Shown here piece by piece: positions 31,175-38,195 of a stretch of DNA of 41,009 bases. The DNA comes from a virus, in the IMG/VR virus record IMGVR_UViG_3300005253_000029, positions 1 through 41,009 of that record; one strand, given 5' to 3'. The number at the start of each line of letters is the position of its first letter. Position 1 is the stretch's first letter. The position numbers and the translations under genes were made by a program. Below the pieces are notes generated by a model, which worked only from the letters and a program-made list of their open reading frames with translations, did no database searches and was not told the DNA's origin.

Positions 31175-32218
31175 ATGAAGTTAATAAAGTGTGCAGAACA
31201 TAAAGAGATATTCGAGCTAGAGAATAATATTAAACGATGGGTCGAGAATTGGAATACATTCGTTTATCTACATTATGATATAAATAATGTAGAGATTATC
31301 TCATTTAATGAACTGAAATCATATAAGGTAGGTGATACTTTGAAAGTTACAACTGTAACAAAGATTATAAAAGGAAAAGCCCCGAAAGAACTGTTTTATC
31401 CAGATAAGCCAGAAGTACCAGTTAGAAAAATGACTGTATTGGGTACTGTGTTGAATGGTTGTGAACACGTGGCTGCTGATATAGGATGTACTCATATAAT
31501 TGGTAATGGTTATGGTTGGGGTGATTATGATTTATTTGAAGAATTAGGTGGCAAATCAATTATTAACTTAAAGCCTTATGATGCTTCAGCACCAACTAAA
31601 GAATTTATAAAAAAACGAATGGATAAGTGGATAAATAGAAGGGGATGCGGAGGTTGGTGGTGTGATGATGGTATTAGGGGAGAAGAACCTGATGGACAAC
31701 CCTGGACGAAAGAGCACGCAGAGGAACAGTTGGGATGGAGACGATGGCTATACAAAATAGTCAGAGATAAAGATCCTGATAGTATAAATCATCCAGTAGT
31801 TGAGCAATTTAATATGACTGAGCAGGGAGTAGTAGCAGGTGCTTGGAGGTCGGGTTGGAAAGGACAATATTCTGAAAATCCAATGACTTGTGATGTTAAT
31901 TTATGGACTTGTTATACAGCGGGTGAAGGAACTGCTGATGCAATGTATCAAAGCCAATCAAAATGGTATGATGTTTTTCCTGATAAATATATGAAGAAGG
32001 TTCAGTTAATTCCTCAAATATCAGTAGAGCATTATTGGGAACATAGTGGGGATAATTCAATAGCAGCAGCATATAGAAACTGGAAGAAGATAATGTCTAA
32101 TCACGGATTACAAATTGGTGGGATGGCTTATTATAGTTGGTTATTGATTAGAGTAAATGAAGATGCACAAAACGCAATTAAAGAAGTGAATAAGGAGATA
32201 ATAAAGGAGGTGATATAG
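31175..32218 (+). CDS. Putative TIM-barrel glycoside-hydrolase-like protein
   Basis: 347 residues, AAGGAGATAAT before the ATG. Residues 1-85 are an unrelated N-terminal domain. From about 88 the sequence reads like a (beta/alpha)8 barrel: MTVLGTVLNGCEHVAADIGC, THIIGNGYGWGDYD, SIINLKPYDASAPTKEFIKK, GGWWCDDGIRGEE (possible catalytic acids at strand end), VVAGAWRSGW, VQLIPQISVEHYWEH and GGMAYYSWLL. Position just ahead of holin-like and peptidase genes suggests wall or surface glycan cleavage. Family not identified, so function is an inference. Confidence 0.5.
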   Translation: MKLIKCAEHKEIFELENNIKRWVENWNTFVYLHYDINNVEIISFNELKSYKVGDTLKVTTVTKIIKGKAPKELFYPDKPEVPVRKMTVLGTVLNGCEHVAADIGCTHIIGNGYGWGDYDLFEELGGKSIINLKPYDASAPTKEFIKKRMDKWINRRGCGGWWCDDGIRGEEPDGQPWTKEHAEEQLGWRRWLYKIVRDKDPDSINHPVVEQFNMTEQGVVAGAWRSGWKGQYSENPMTCDVNLWTCYTAGEGTADAMYQSQSKWYDVFPDKYMKKVQLIPQISVEHYWEHSGDNSIAAAYRNWKKIMSNHGLQIGGMAYYSWLLIRVNEDAQNAIKEVNKEIIKEVI

Positions 32219-32425
32219 ATGGCAATTAAAGTATATGCAGAAGCAGGTAAATTGGATGCTAATAGCATCGGTATAACATTAGATGTTGATGGTATCAAGA
32301 ATGTTGATGATGTGTTAAAAGTAGTGCAAGCCAGATTATCAAAGAATAATCAGGTAACACTATGGGATGTTATAGTAATTATATTTGCAATCAATAGAGA
32401 AAATAAAAAGGAGAGAAATAAATGA
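32219..32425 (+). CDS. Small protein of the lysis region
   Basis: 68 residues, AAAGGAGGTGATATAG before the ATG. Two short beta strands (KVYAEAGKLDANSIGITLDV), a helix (VDDVLKVVQARL) and a hydrophobic stretch (VTLWDVIVIIFAI) too short to be sure of membrane insertion. Overlaps the holin-like gene by ATGA. Confidence 0.6.
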   Translation: MAIKVYAEAGKLDANSIGITLDVDGIKNVDDVLKVVQARLSKNNQVTLWDVIVIIFAINRENKKERNK

Positions 32426-32613
32426 ATAATAACGAAAACCCTTGGTGGTTGCCTCCAGGAAGCATTAGAGCTGCTTTAGCTGTTATGGTTATAGGTAGTC
32501 TCTGTTATGCTTTTCTAAAAGCAATAGAAGTACCAGACAGACTCTGGGATTTAGGCTTATTGGTACTTGGTGCTTACTTCGTTCAAAAGGTTATAGCAAC
32601 ACTCAAGAAATAA
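32422..32613 (+). CDS. Holin-like protein
   Basis: 63 residues. Two hydrophobic helices (IRAALAVMVIGSLCYAFL and LWDLGLLVLGAYFVQKVI) with a short loop and a basic C-terminus (ATLKK): a class II holin layout. The N-terminal WWLPPGSIRA is common in holin-like phage proteins of this size. Directly upstream of the peptidase, which supports membrane-hole formation for lysis. Confidence 0.7.
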   Translation: MNNNENPWWLPPGSIRAALAVMVIGSLCYAFLKAIEVPDRLWDLGLLVLGAYFVQKVIATLKK

Positions 32614-32632
32614 ACCTGACAATGGAAAAAAG

Positions 32633-33097
32633 ATGTCAACAAAAGAATCCATAAACGACTTTCAAATATCAAGGAACTTTAATCTACGAGAATTTATTTC
32701 TCCCGATAATGATGAAGTTAAAATAGATTATCGTTTGGTAGTAATATGTGAACGATTAAGAAGGGAATTAGATACTCCGATTATCGTTACATCTGGATAT
32801 AGAACGAAAGCTCATAATAAAAGGGTGGGGGGAAGTAAAAACTCATACCACATAGAAGGGCTTGCGGCAGATATGATTGCAAAAGGAGTATCTCTCCGCA
32901 AGCTCTTCATAAAAGCAACTAAGATTAAAGGGGTTGGTGGATTAGGTTGGTATCAAGATAGTCATATTCATATTGATTTACGTAAAAATAGAGTATATTG
33001 GATAAAATTAAAGAATGAACCCATTAAATATTTTGAACATTTTGTAGGCGCTATAAGTTATTATTCTGCTAAAACGATAGCTAAGATAATATTATGA
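32633..33097 (+). CDS. Peptidase M15 endolysin (D,D-/L,D-type)
   Basis: 154 residues; a zinc peptidase that cuts peptidoglycan cross-links or stems. Zinc site SYHIEGLAAD (His73, Asp80) and HIHIDL (His113) are all present, with the preceding VTSGYRTKAHNKRVGGSKN of the M15A/M15_3 type. There is no signal peptide, so release depends on the holin. Ribosome site GGAAAAAAG. C-terminal 30 residues extend beyond the family core. Confidence 0.88.
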   Translation: MSTKESINDFQISRNFNLREFISPDNDEVKIDYRLVVICERLRRELDTPIIVTSGYRTKAHNKRVGGSKNSYHIEGLAADMIAKGVSLRKLFIKATKIKGVGGLGWYQDSHIHIDLRKNRVYWIKLKNEPIKYFEHFVGAISYYSAKTIAKIIL

Positions 33098-33276
33098 AAT
33101 CAATTAAATTATCCGATAATGATTTATCTGAAGTTAAGGAAGGTAATATTATTATTAAAAAAGTTAATGATATGTTAAAGATACAGATAAAGGAATATAC
33201 TATAGGGGATGAAATAGCTGATGAAACTGAAGAAGATGAATGGATATTTGAAAGAGATGTAAGGGGGAGAACATAA
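33094..33276 (+). CDS. Hypothetical 60-residue acidic protein
   Basis: Starts on the stop of the endolysin gene (ATGA). Beta-rich first half (SIKLSDNDLSEVKEGNIIIKK) and an acidic end (GDEIADETEEDEWIFERD). Its TAA overlaps the next ATG (TAATG). No family. Confidence 0.6.
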   Translation: MKSIKLSDNDLSEVKEGNIIIKKVNDMLKIQIKEYTIGDEIADETEEDEWIFERDVRGRT

Positions 33277-33494
33277 TGCCAATGCAAGTACAAAATAGAA
33301 CCTTCATAGAGAATGATCCTCGTTCTACTGGTATGGTTGGTAAGGTATTAGGAGAGGGTTTCTCTTATGGAGAAAGGGTAGTATTTTATTCTATTCATAA
33401 TATGATGGGAGAAATTATAGACCCTAAACATATGGCTATAATAGAGAGTTTTAATAAATATCTTAAGGCAGGTAAACTTCAATGGAGACAATGA
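33276..33494 (+). CDS. Hypothetical 72-residue protein
   Basis: Start overlaps the preceding stop, with AGGGGGAGAACA upstream. Soluble alpha/beta composition (GMVGKVLGEGFSYGERVVFYS, DPKHMAIIESFNKYLK). It overlaps the phosphoesterase gene by 13 bp, suggesting joint expression. No family recognised. Confidence 0.6.
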   Translation: MPMQVQNRTFIENDPRSTGMVGKVLGEGFSYGERVVFYSIHNMMGEIIDPKHMAIIESFNKYLKAGKLQWRQ

Positions 33495-34405
33495 ACTGGT
33501 CAGAACATCAAGATATATATACATTTATCGAAGATAATTGGATGGGTTCCAATGATTACACTTTATCATCTATTATAAAAGAATCATATAATATGGAGAT
33601 AAATCCTGAAACAATTCGCAACCTCAGACGTAAAGAAGGGTGGATAAAGAATGTTTCAACATCTGTTGAAAGTGCTCATAAATTTGAAAAGGTAGTATTC
33701 GTTGGCGATTTTCATATTCCATTCCACGATTATAAATTATTTGAGCTATTTATACAGTTCATTAAATACTTTAAGCCCGATAAATGTTATATTATAGGAG
33801 ACTTATTAGATTGTTATTCAGTAAGCACCTTCAACAAAGACCCCAAAAGAATGGGAAACCTACAAACAGAACTTGATTTAGCTGAAAATATTATAGGTAA
33901 AATTTTCAAACTTTGTAGAGATATAACATTCCTAGAGGGTAATCACGAAAATCGCATTACAAGACATCTTAGAAAGAATCCAGAATTATATGGTTTAGAC
34001 TGTCTTAGTATAGCCTCATTGCTTAGATTAGCTGATAAAGATATAAAATGTCATTCCTATATGAATCCTCCCTTAAAACATCATAAATTTCAAGTAACAC
34101 ACGGTAATATTGTAAGGAAATATTCGGGTTGGAGTGCAAAGGGTGCTTATACTAAATATGCAGGAAATGGAATAATGGGACATTCTCATCGGATTGGAAG
34201 TTTTATAACTAGAAATACTCAAGGTACGTGGGGATGGTTTGAGAATGGCTGTATGTGTTTCCTGGAAGCGGAGTATTTAGATTTCACAGATTGGACTCAG
34301 GGTTGGAGTGTTGCCTATTTTACTAAAGGAGAGCTTTTCCACCTTGAGCAAGTCCCAATTATTAAACATAAATTCTTATTTAATGGTCGTATGTTCTCCT
34401 TATAA
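33482..34405 (+). CDS. Calcineurin-like metallophosphoesterase with N-terminal HTH
   Basis: 307 residues (ATG 33491 is an alternative start). The metal-binding motifs are complete and in order: GDFHIPFHD (75-83), GDLLD (106-110), GNHENR (153-158), THG (206-208) and GHSHR (233-237). Residues 10-55 look like a small helix-turn-helix (TLSSIIKESYNMEINPETIRNLRRKEGW). Phage members of this family act as nucleases or nucleotide/protein phosphatases; substrate here unknown. The HTH suggests it acts on DNA. Confidence 0.85.
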   Translation: METMNWSEHQDIYTFIEDNWMGSNDYTLSSIIKESYNMEINPETIRNLRRKEGWIKNVSTSVESAHKFEKVVFVGDFHIPFHDYKLFELFIQFIKYFKPDKCYIIGDLLDCYSVSTFNKDPKRMGNLQTELDLAENIIGKIFKLCRDITFLEGNHENRITRHLRKNPELYGLDCLSIASLLRLADKDIKCHSYMNPPLKHHKFQVTHGNIVRKYSGWSAKGAYTKYAGNGIMGHSHRIGSFITRNTQGTWGWFENGCMCFLEAEYLDFTDWTQGWSVAYFTKGELFHLEQVPIIKHKFLFNGRMFSL

Positions 34406-34449
34406 TCATACCTTATTATCCTACCATTTAATCTATTTTACAAACTCAT

Positions 34450-34478
34450 TTGACAAAATAAATCCTATATGCTATAAT
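34450..34478 (+). promoter_or_regulatory. Sigma-70 promoter for the mini sigma-4 gene
   Basis: TTGACA (34450-34455), 17-bp spacer ending TGC, TATAAT (34473-34478): perfect and TG-extended. ATG 34513 follows with AGGAG in between. Confidence 0.9.
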
Positions 34479-34512
34479 AATAAATCAATAAAATTATATA
34501 GGAGTTATGTCA

Positions 34513-34659
34513 ATGAAAAAGAAATTTAAGCTCACCAGTAGCCTTATAAACTTCCTTATACACGTTGAAGGATATACATTAGCAGAGATAGGCAGGGTTT
34601 TTAATTTGTCTAGGGAGAGAATAAGGCAAATAAAGAATAAGACAACAGAAAAAGATTAA
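34513..34659 (+). CDS. Stand-alone sigma region 4-like HTH protein
   Basis: 48 residues; AGGAG (34500-34504) is 8 nt before ATG 34513 (ATG 34507 is possible). The core GYTLAEIGRVFNLSRERIRQ then IKNKT is nearly the sigma-70 region 4.2 helix-turn-helix, which contacts the -35 box. There is no other sigma region, so it might compete with or modify the host holoenzyme, or simply bind DNA. It has its own perfect promoter and directly precedes the promoter of the structured RNA. Confidence 0.75.
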   Translation: MKKKFKLTSSLINFLIHVEGYTLAEIGRVFNLSRERIRQIKNKTTEKD

Positions 34660-34663
34660 GCAC

Positions 34664-34691
34664 TTGACATTTTCAAAAATGTTGATATACT
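34664..34691 (+). promoter_or_regulatory. Sigma-70 promoter of the 140-nt structured RNA
   Basis: TTGACA (34664-34669), 16-bp spacer, TATACT (34686-34691). The expected start (about 34698) lies some 14 nt before the first base of the structured RNA at 34712, as expected for a short processed leader. Confidence 0.85.
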
Positions 34692-34711
34692 GTATGTAGT
34701 TTATTGAAAAT

Positions 34712-34851
34712 TAGTTCGCTCTGTGGCGTTCTGGTGAACAACTGCTTTGCTAGTAGTTAGAACGGTGGAAGGAGATACTGATACACGATGCCCCCACGAC
34801 AAGTCAACCATCGGTCTTGTCCGCAGGTTCAAATCCTGCCAGAGCGGGCTA
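34712..34851 (+). ncRNA. Structured RNA with tRNA-like T-arm and acceptor, 140 nt
   Basis: Closing stem 34712-34723 / 34840-34851 (12 bp, two G.U). Inside lie, almost without unpaired bases between them: hairpin A CGTTCT...AGAACG (34727-34764) capped by AACTGC-TTTGCTA-GTAGTT; hairpin B GTGG/CCAC (34765-34797); hairpin C GACAAG/CTTGTC (34798-34821); and a T-arm GCAGG-TTCAAAT-CCTGC (34823-34839) that stacks directly on the closing stem. T-arm and acceptor look like true tRNA; the rest does not, and no CCA is encoded. Loop B holds AAGGAG and an ATG (34788). No RNA family recognised. Confidence 0.6.
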
Positions 34852-34867
34852 AAGAAAGGAGAATAAT

Positions 34868-34984
34868 ATGGATAAGTTTGATGATTGGCGTTATGACTAT
34901 TGGCCAGGAGAAGAGGAAGAAGAAAAGGAAGAAGAATATCAAAAGAAAATAAAAGAAGAAGAGGAAGAAAGGGAGGGAGAATAA
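34868..34984 (+). CDS. 38-residue Glu/Lys-rich peptide
   Basis: GAAAGGAGAATAAT before ATG 34868, just after the structured RNA, so it may share its transcript. Aromatic start (DKFDDWRYDYWPG) and then almost pure E/K helix. Role unknown. Confidence 0.55.
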   Translation: MDKFDDWRYDYWPGEEEEEKEEEYQKKIKEEEEEREGE

Positions 34985-34988
34985 TCCA

Positions 34989-35282
34989 ATGACTACCAAA
35001 GCATTGCACCCACGTTATCCGCTTAATGGCACAGTAGGTAAATCTAATAATGAGGAACTAACTACTCATCTCTATAATATTAAGGCAACAATAGCTATAC
35101 GCTGTGCTGATGAAGGTAAAGCTAGACATTTATTTGGTCGTATAACTAATATAGCTCATAAAAAGGGTATTAAACTTGCATACGTTATTGATGAAGTTAT
35201 AGATATGGGCGAGGTAGCCGATGATTTATATGAAGATTTACATAGATGCTGTGAGATTATGAAGGATAAAAGGAGAACTTAA
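34989..35282 (+). CDS. Hypothetical 97-residue protein
   Basis: GGGAGGGAGAATAATCCA before the ATG. Mixed alpha/beta with a helix-rich centre (NNEELTTHLYNIKATIAIRCADEGKARHLFGRITNIAH). It starts a chain of genes overlapping by one to four bases up to the recombination genes. No family. Confidence 0.6.
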   Translation: MTTKALHPRYPLNGTVGKSNNEELTTHLYNIKATIAIRCADEGKARHLFGRITNIAHKKGIKLAYVIDEVIDMGEVADDLYEDLHRCCEIMKDKRRT

Positions 35283-35359
35283 TGACTAAATCATTACAGA
35301 TTATATTAGAATTTATAAAGCATCTTAAATGGTGTGAAATGTTTATCGGGGGTGTATAA
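35282..35359 (+). CDS. 25-residue peptide
   Basis: ATG shares its base with the preceding stop and its TAA overlaps the next ATG (TAATG), so it sits between two coupled genes. Sequence MTKSLQIILEFIKHLKWCEM plus FIGGV is amphipathic. Short, so uncertain. Confidence 0.4.
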   Translation: MTKSLQIILEFIKHLKWCEMFIGGV

Positions 35360-35505
35360 TGCGTTCAGAGGAAGAAATACGTCAATACATTAAGGGAATA
35401 GAAATCAATCGTGGATTAGCTTTTATAAATGATGAAATGGATATGGTAAAAGAATATGATACACAAATAAATATATTGAAATGGATATTGGAGGAAGGAA
35501 AATGA
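35359..35505 (+). CDS. Small helical protein, MRSEEEI family
   Basis: 48 residues with GGGGG upstream. All-helical; the start MRSEEEIRQYIKGIEI and the end INILKWILEEGK match the protein at 38037 (MRSEKEIKEAIELYKG ... LLTWILKKSK). Small proteins with this 'SE.EI ... L.WIL' plan are common in phages; role unknown. Confidence 0.65.
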   Translation: MRSEEEIRQYIKGIEINRGLAFINDEMDMVKEYDTQINILKWILEEGK

Positions 35506-35645
35506 AAGCAGAAGAAGTTGTTTATAAAATGGTTGCACAGGTTATGGATTTAGCAGAAGAATGTAATCGTATGACGAGTAGAATAGAGAGATTAATAGGA
35601 GACGTACGTTCTTTATATGATGAATTGATAAGGAGTGAAAAATGA
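35502..35645 (+). CDS. Hypothetical 47-residue coiled-coil protein
   Basis: GGAGGAAGGAAA before the ATG, overlapping both neighbours by ATGA. Charged amphipathic helix throughout (VAQVMDLAEECNRMTSRIER). No family. Confidence 0.55.
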   Translation: MKAEEVVYKMVAQVMDLAEECNRMTSRIERLIGDVRSLYDELIRSEK

Positions 35646-36421
35646 GTCCAGTAATAGAAAATGAGATAGAAGAAGTAGTACCAGAGATAATAAAGTATGA
35701 TAGACCCGTAATGAGTATCAAGGAAGCAGAGAAAGAGCTTATAGAGCTACAGGTGTTCATCAAGGGACAGATGGAGAAAGATGTTGACTTTGGTATCATT
35801 CCTAATTGCAAAAAACCATCATTATGGAAACCAGGAGCAGAGAAATTAGTAAACTTTCACGGGTTAAGCGTGGAGTATAAGGAAAGTCCATCAACCATAA
35901 GGGACTGGGATAATAACTTCTTTAATTTTGATTATAAGTGCAAATTAACATCGGGCAGGGGACGAATAATTACGGGAGTGGGTAGTTGTAATAGCAAGGA
36001 GCGGAAATATATTACACAAGATGGTTATACGCTGGTGAATACCATACAGAAAATGGCGAAGAAAAGGGCGTTCATAGATGCGGTATTAACAGCAACTAGA
36101 GCATCATTCTATTTCACGCAGGATATGGAAGAAGTTAAGGATAATGGGGAAGCAGAGAATAAGGTAGAGGAAGGATTCCCACAGGAAGAGCCACAATCCA
36201 AATCAACAGGAAAGAAAACATACCCAGTCTCACCTAATCAACGCAAAGCAATGGAAAAGAATAATATAACCATACCTGATAATTGCTCATATGCACAAGC
36301 AAAAAAACTTATAGCTGATAGTATAGCCAAATCCAAAAAGAAACCAGTGCGGGGTGATGGCAAAGAAGCGTTGATAGCTGACCAAGAACCGTCTGGTACT
36401 TCACAGGAAGATGGATATTGA
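35642..36421 (+). CDS. Putative single-strand annealing / recombination protein
   Basis: 259 residues. The first domain carries AEKELIELQVFIKGQMEKDV then DFGIIPNCKKPSLWKPGAEKL and a beta region (SGRGRIITGVGSC) and NTIQKMAKKRAFIDAVLTAT. These 'D(Y/F)G.IPG..KP.L.KPGAEK' and 'KMA.KRA.vdA.l' blocks recur in a phage family whose members resemble Rad52/ERF-like annealing proteins. The C-terminal tail (after about 190) has a Lys-rich linker and a small 'VSPNQRKAMEKNNI' domain. It lies two genes before RusA, a good context for recombination. Biochemical role inferred. Confidence 0.6.
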   Translation: MSPVIENEIEEVVPEIIKYDRPVMSIKEAEKELIELQVFIKGQMEKDVDFGIIPNCKKPSLWKPGAEKLVNFHGLSVEYKESPSTIRDWDNNFFNFDYKCKLTSGRGRIITGVGSCNSKERKYITQDGYTLVNTIQKMAKKRAFIDAVLTATRASFYFTQDMEEVKDNGEAENKVEEGFPQEEPQSKSTGKKTYPVSPNQRKAMEKNNITIPDNCSYAQAKKLIADSIAKSKKKPVRGDGKEALIADQEPSGTSQEDGY

Positions 36422-36623
36422 TATGCGTAGAGACCAAATCGAACTAGATTATGGTTATAGTGAACATAAACCGAATCCATTAGGCTGTACAGTTTGGGTT
36501 GATTGCACAGATGATAAGCTAGGCAGAATGGTTATGGATAAAGGTAAGGTGCTAGATGATAAATGGTGGCAAGCTAAAATAAAATATGGTAAACATATTC
36601 ATAAAAAGAAGATAATGATGTAA
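36411..36623 (+). CDS. Hypothetical 70-residue protein
   Basis: Overlaps the previous gene by 11 bp (ATG 36423 is an alternative start). Beta-rich (NPLGCTVWVDCTDDKLGRMVMD), with two cysteines and a basic end (KYGKHIHKKKI). Followed within 6 bp by the tRNA-like hairpin element. No family. Confidence 0.55.
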   Translation: MDIDMRRDQIELDYGYSEHKPNPLGCTVWVDCTDDKLGRMVMDKGKVLDDKWWQAKIKYGKHIHKKKIMM

Positions 36624-36628
36624 TAAAT

Positions 36629-36694
36629 TAGCCCGCTCTGTAACGCTCTGAAAAGGTAAGTCGTTAGGAAATATAATCCTAGCAGGGCGGGCTA
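36629..36694 (+). ncRNA. Short tRNA-like hairpin element, related to the 140-nt RNA
   Basis: Closing stem 36629-36640 / 36683-36694: the same 12-bp stem as at 34712, with 3' strand CAGGGCGGGCTA against CAGAGCGGGCTA there. A T-arm-like hairpin TTAGGA-AATATAA-TCCTAG (36664-36682) abuts the closing stem with no spacer, the same junction as in the longer RNA. The intervening 23 nt (36641-36663) have no clear stem except AACG/CGTT, which competes. It directly precedes the ribosome site of the next gene, so it is either a leader element or a processed RNA. Confidence 0.6.
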
Positions 36695-36712
36695 TAAAGG
36701 AGATAGGGAATT

Positions 36713-36892
36713 ATGTCTAAGAAGATAGCGGAAATCAGGAACGCCTTGCAAGTGATACAGATTAACTGCCAGCAAGTACCAGGCAACTGGATGTCAAAGG
36801 ATAGAACGAAGATGACCAAAACTGTTATCGAACAGGTCGAAAGGATTTACAGCCTATTACCGCAAGGAAGTTATAAGGAGCTTATAATATGA
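36713..36892 (+). CDS. Hypothetical 59-residue protein
   Basis: AAAGGAGATAGGG before ATG 36713. Helical with charged ends (AEIRNALQVIQINCQQVPG, KMTKTVIEQVERIYSLL); ends on the ATG of RusA (ATGA). More GC-rich wording in its codons than in its neighbours. No family. Confidence 0.6.
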   Translation: MSKKIAEIRNALQVIQINCQQVPGNWMSKDRTKMTKTVIEQVERIYSLLPQGSYKELII

Positions 36893-37272
36893 TAACATTA
36901 TCAATACCAATGAAGATATTCCCAAAGCCTAGACCACGTATGGGTAAATATGGTAATTTCTATACTCCCAGAGATAAACGAGAAGATAATTTAGAGAGTT
37001 ATTTTAAGGAGTATATGATAACAAATAAACTAAAACCACTTACCAATAATTTAAGGGTTGATTGTGATTTCTATATGGAAAGTAAATCCCGTTCTGACCT
37101 TGATAATTTTATCAAGACAATATTTGATTGTGGTAATGGTATTATATGGAAAGATGATAAACAGATAAAGAGTTGTCTTGCTAGTATATGGGAAAACTGG
37201 AAAGAAGATAAAATAATAATAACCATAGAGGAGGTATTTGATGAGTTGGCAACCAATATTAAAACAAAATGA
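36889..37272 (+). CDS. rusA: RusA-type Holliday junction resolvase
   Basis: 127 residues, near the usual 120. Opens with the strand-loop SIPMKIFPKPRPRMGKYGNFYTP; has the acidic cluster KSRSDLDNFIKTIFDCGNGI, including Asp residues of the active site, and WKDDKQIKSCLASIW, the standard RusA blocks 'P..RPR', 'D.DN..K...D.l...g' and 'DD.qi'. It cuts four-way junctions, clearing branches before packaging or after recombination. Overlaps both neighbours. Confidence 0.88.
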   Translation: MITLSIPMKIFPKPRPRMGKYGNFYTPRDKREDNLESYFKEYMITNKLKPLTNNLRVDCDFYMESKSRSDLDNFIKTIFDCGNGIIWKDDKQIKSCLASIWENWKEDKIIITIEEVFDELATNIKTK

Positions 37273-37663
37273 ATACCTAGATAAACAATTAACTGTAAAA
37301 ATAAGAAGAAAATCTTTAACATTATATATACCATCTAAAATAATGAAAAAAATTGGGATAAAATTTAATGGTTATTTCTGCTTACCCCATAGGTGGATTA
37401 GTAATATTGAAAGTGAAAATAGGCATAAAATGTTACTTCAATTTTCAAATAAACCAATAGATCACTCCAGGAAAATATTTGGAGGAGCCGTTTCAATACC
37501 CAGAATGAAAGTAAAAGAATATTTACCCGAACAAAATAATATAACATTTCATATTCATGCTTTATGTGAAAATGGTAATGTTTTAATAGACTTAAGGGAT
37601 ATAAGGAACTTAGGAGACCTTAATAAAGATAATGGAAATAATGGAGGTGAGGAAGATGGATAA
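37241..37663 (+). CDS. Hypothetical 140-residue protein
   Basis: ATG 37241 (GAGGAGGTATTTG upstream), overlapping rusA by 32 bp. Basic, with a beta-rich centre (LTVKIRRKSLTLYIPSKIMKK, GYFCLPHRW, KIFGGAVSIPRMKVKEYL). The first part recalls a swapped-hairpin AbrB-like strand pattern, but the resemblance is weak and I leave it unassigned. Confidence 0.55.
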   Translation: MSWQPILKQNEYLDKQLTVKIRRKSLTLYIPSKIMKKIGIKFNGYFCLPHRWISNIESENRHKMLLQFSNKPIDHSRKIFGGAVSIPRMKVKEYLPEQNNITFHIHALCENGNVLIDLRDIRNLGDLNKDNGNNGGEEDG

Positions 37664-37823
37664 TCAAGATATTATAGCAGATTTCGCTGAAATACAAACG
37701 GAGTTGGATGATATTAGAGAAGAAATTGGAAAAGTTATGGGAGATGTTGTATATCGTTTAGGAAGTCTTTCAGATATAATAGACAAAGATATTGATAAAT
37801 TACAAAATAACAAGGCTAAATAA
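37656..37823 (+). CDS. Small coiled-coil protein
   Basis: 55 residues from ATG 37656, chosen because TGGAGGTGAGGAAG is upstream. One charged amphipathic helix (DFAEIQTELDDIREEIGKVM ...), probably coiled coil. Overlaps the previous gene by a few bases. Confidence 0.6.
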   Translation: MDNQDIIADFAEIQTELDDIREEIGKVMGDVVYRLGSLSDIIDKDIDKLQNNKAK

Positions 37824-37870
37824 GCCACTTAATAGCCATACAATCAGTTGCAAAACAAGATAAAGATACA

Positions 37871-38044
37871 TTGAAGATTATTAAAAGTGGTAGAAATGGT
37901 TATCTAGGGGGAGGGGACATACATGCTAAGGAATTATTTAAGTATGATTTTATGCCAAAGAAGAATACTAAATTTATACCTCATTGGAAACCTAAAATTG
38001 AATGGTTAATTATAAATATGAATGGAGGTGATAATAATGAGAAG
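37871..38044 (+). CDS. Possible partial or TTG-start protein
   Basis: Open frame that has no ATG start; TTG 37871 is the first usable codon, and no ribosome site precedes it. It reads LKIIKSGRNGYLGGGDIHAK, then ELFKYDFMPKKNT, plausible protein sequence continuing upstream to about 37827 without a stop. It overlaps the next gene by 8 bases. Either a gene with an unusual start or a remnant whose 5' end was lost. Confidence 0.35.
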
Positions 38045-38195
38045 TGAAAAAGAAATAAAAGAAGCAATAGAACTTTATAAAGGATATTTGAAAAATGCAA
38101 TAGAGTGTGACGTGAGAATGGATAAGATATTATATTATAGGCTTATAGAGTTATTAACGTGGATATTAAAGAAAAGTAAGGTCTTACCAATATAA
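38037..38195 (+). CDS. Small helical protein, paralogue of the 35359 gene
   Basis: 52 residues, TGGAGGTGATAATA before ATG 38037. MRSEKEIKEAIELYKGYL ... LIELLTWILKKSK matches MRSEEEIRQYIKG ... INILKWILEEGK of 35359 in both ends, so a local duplication is likely. All-helical. Followed by a hairpin at 38203-38234 (CATAG..ATAGC / GCTAT..CTATG). Confidence 0.6.
   Translation: MRSEKEIKEAIELYKGYLKNAIECDVRMDKILYYRLIELLTWILKKSKVLPI

Noticed and set aside
34712-34851. Ordinary tRNA gene (anticodon-like loop TTTGCTA, UGC)
   Set aside because: T-arm and acceptor fit, but the D-arm is missing, position 37 would be U, the length is nearly double and no CCA is encoded.
34788-34952. 54-codon frame starting inside the structured RNA
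   Set aside because: Its middle is just the translated T-arm (QVQILP) and its end is antiphase to the Glu/Lys-rich gene at 34868. The AAGGAG upstream is noted in the RNA entry.
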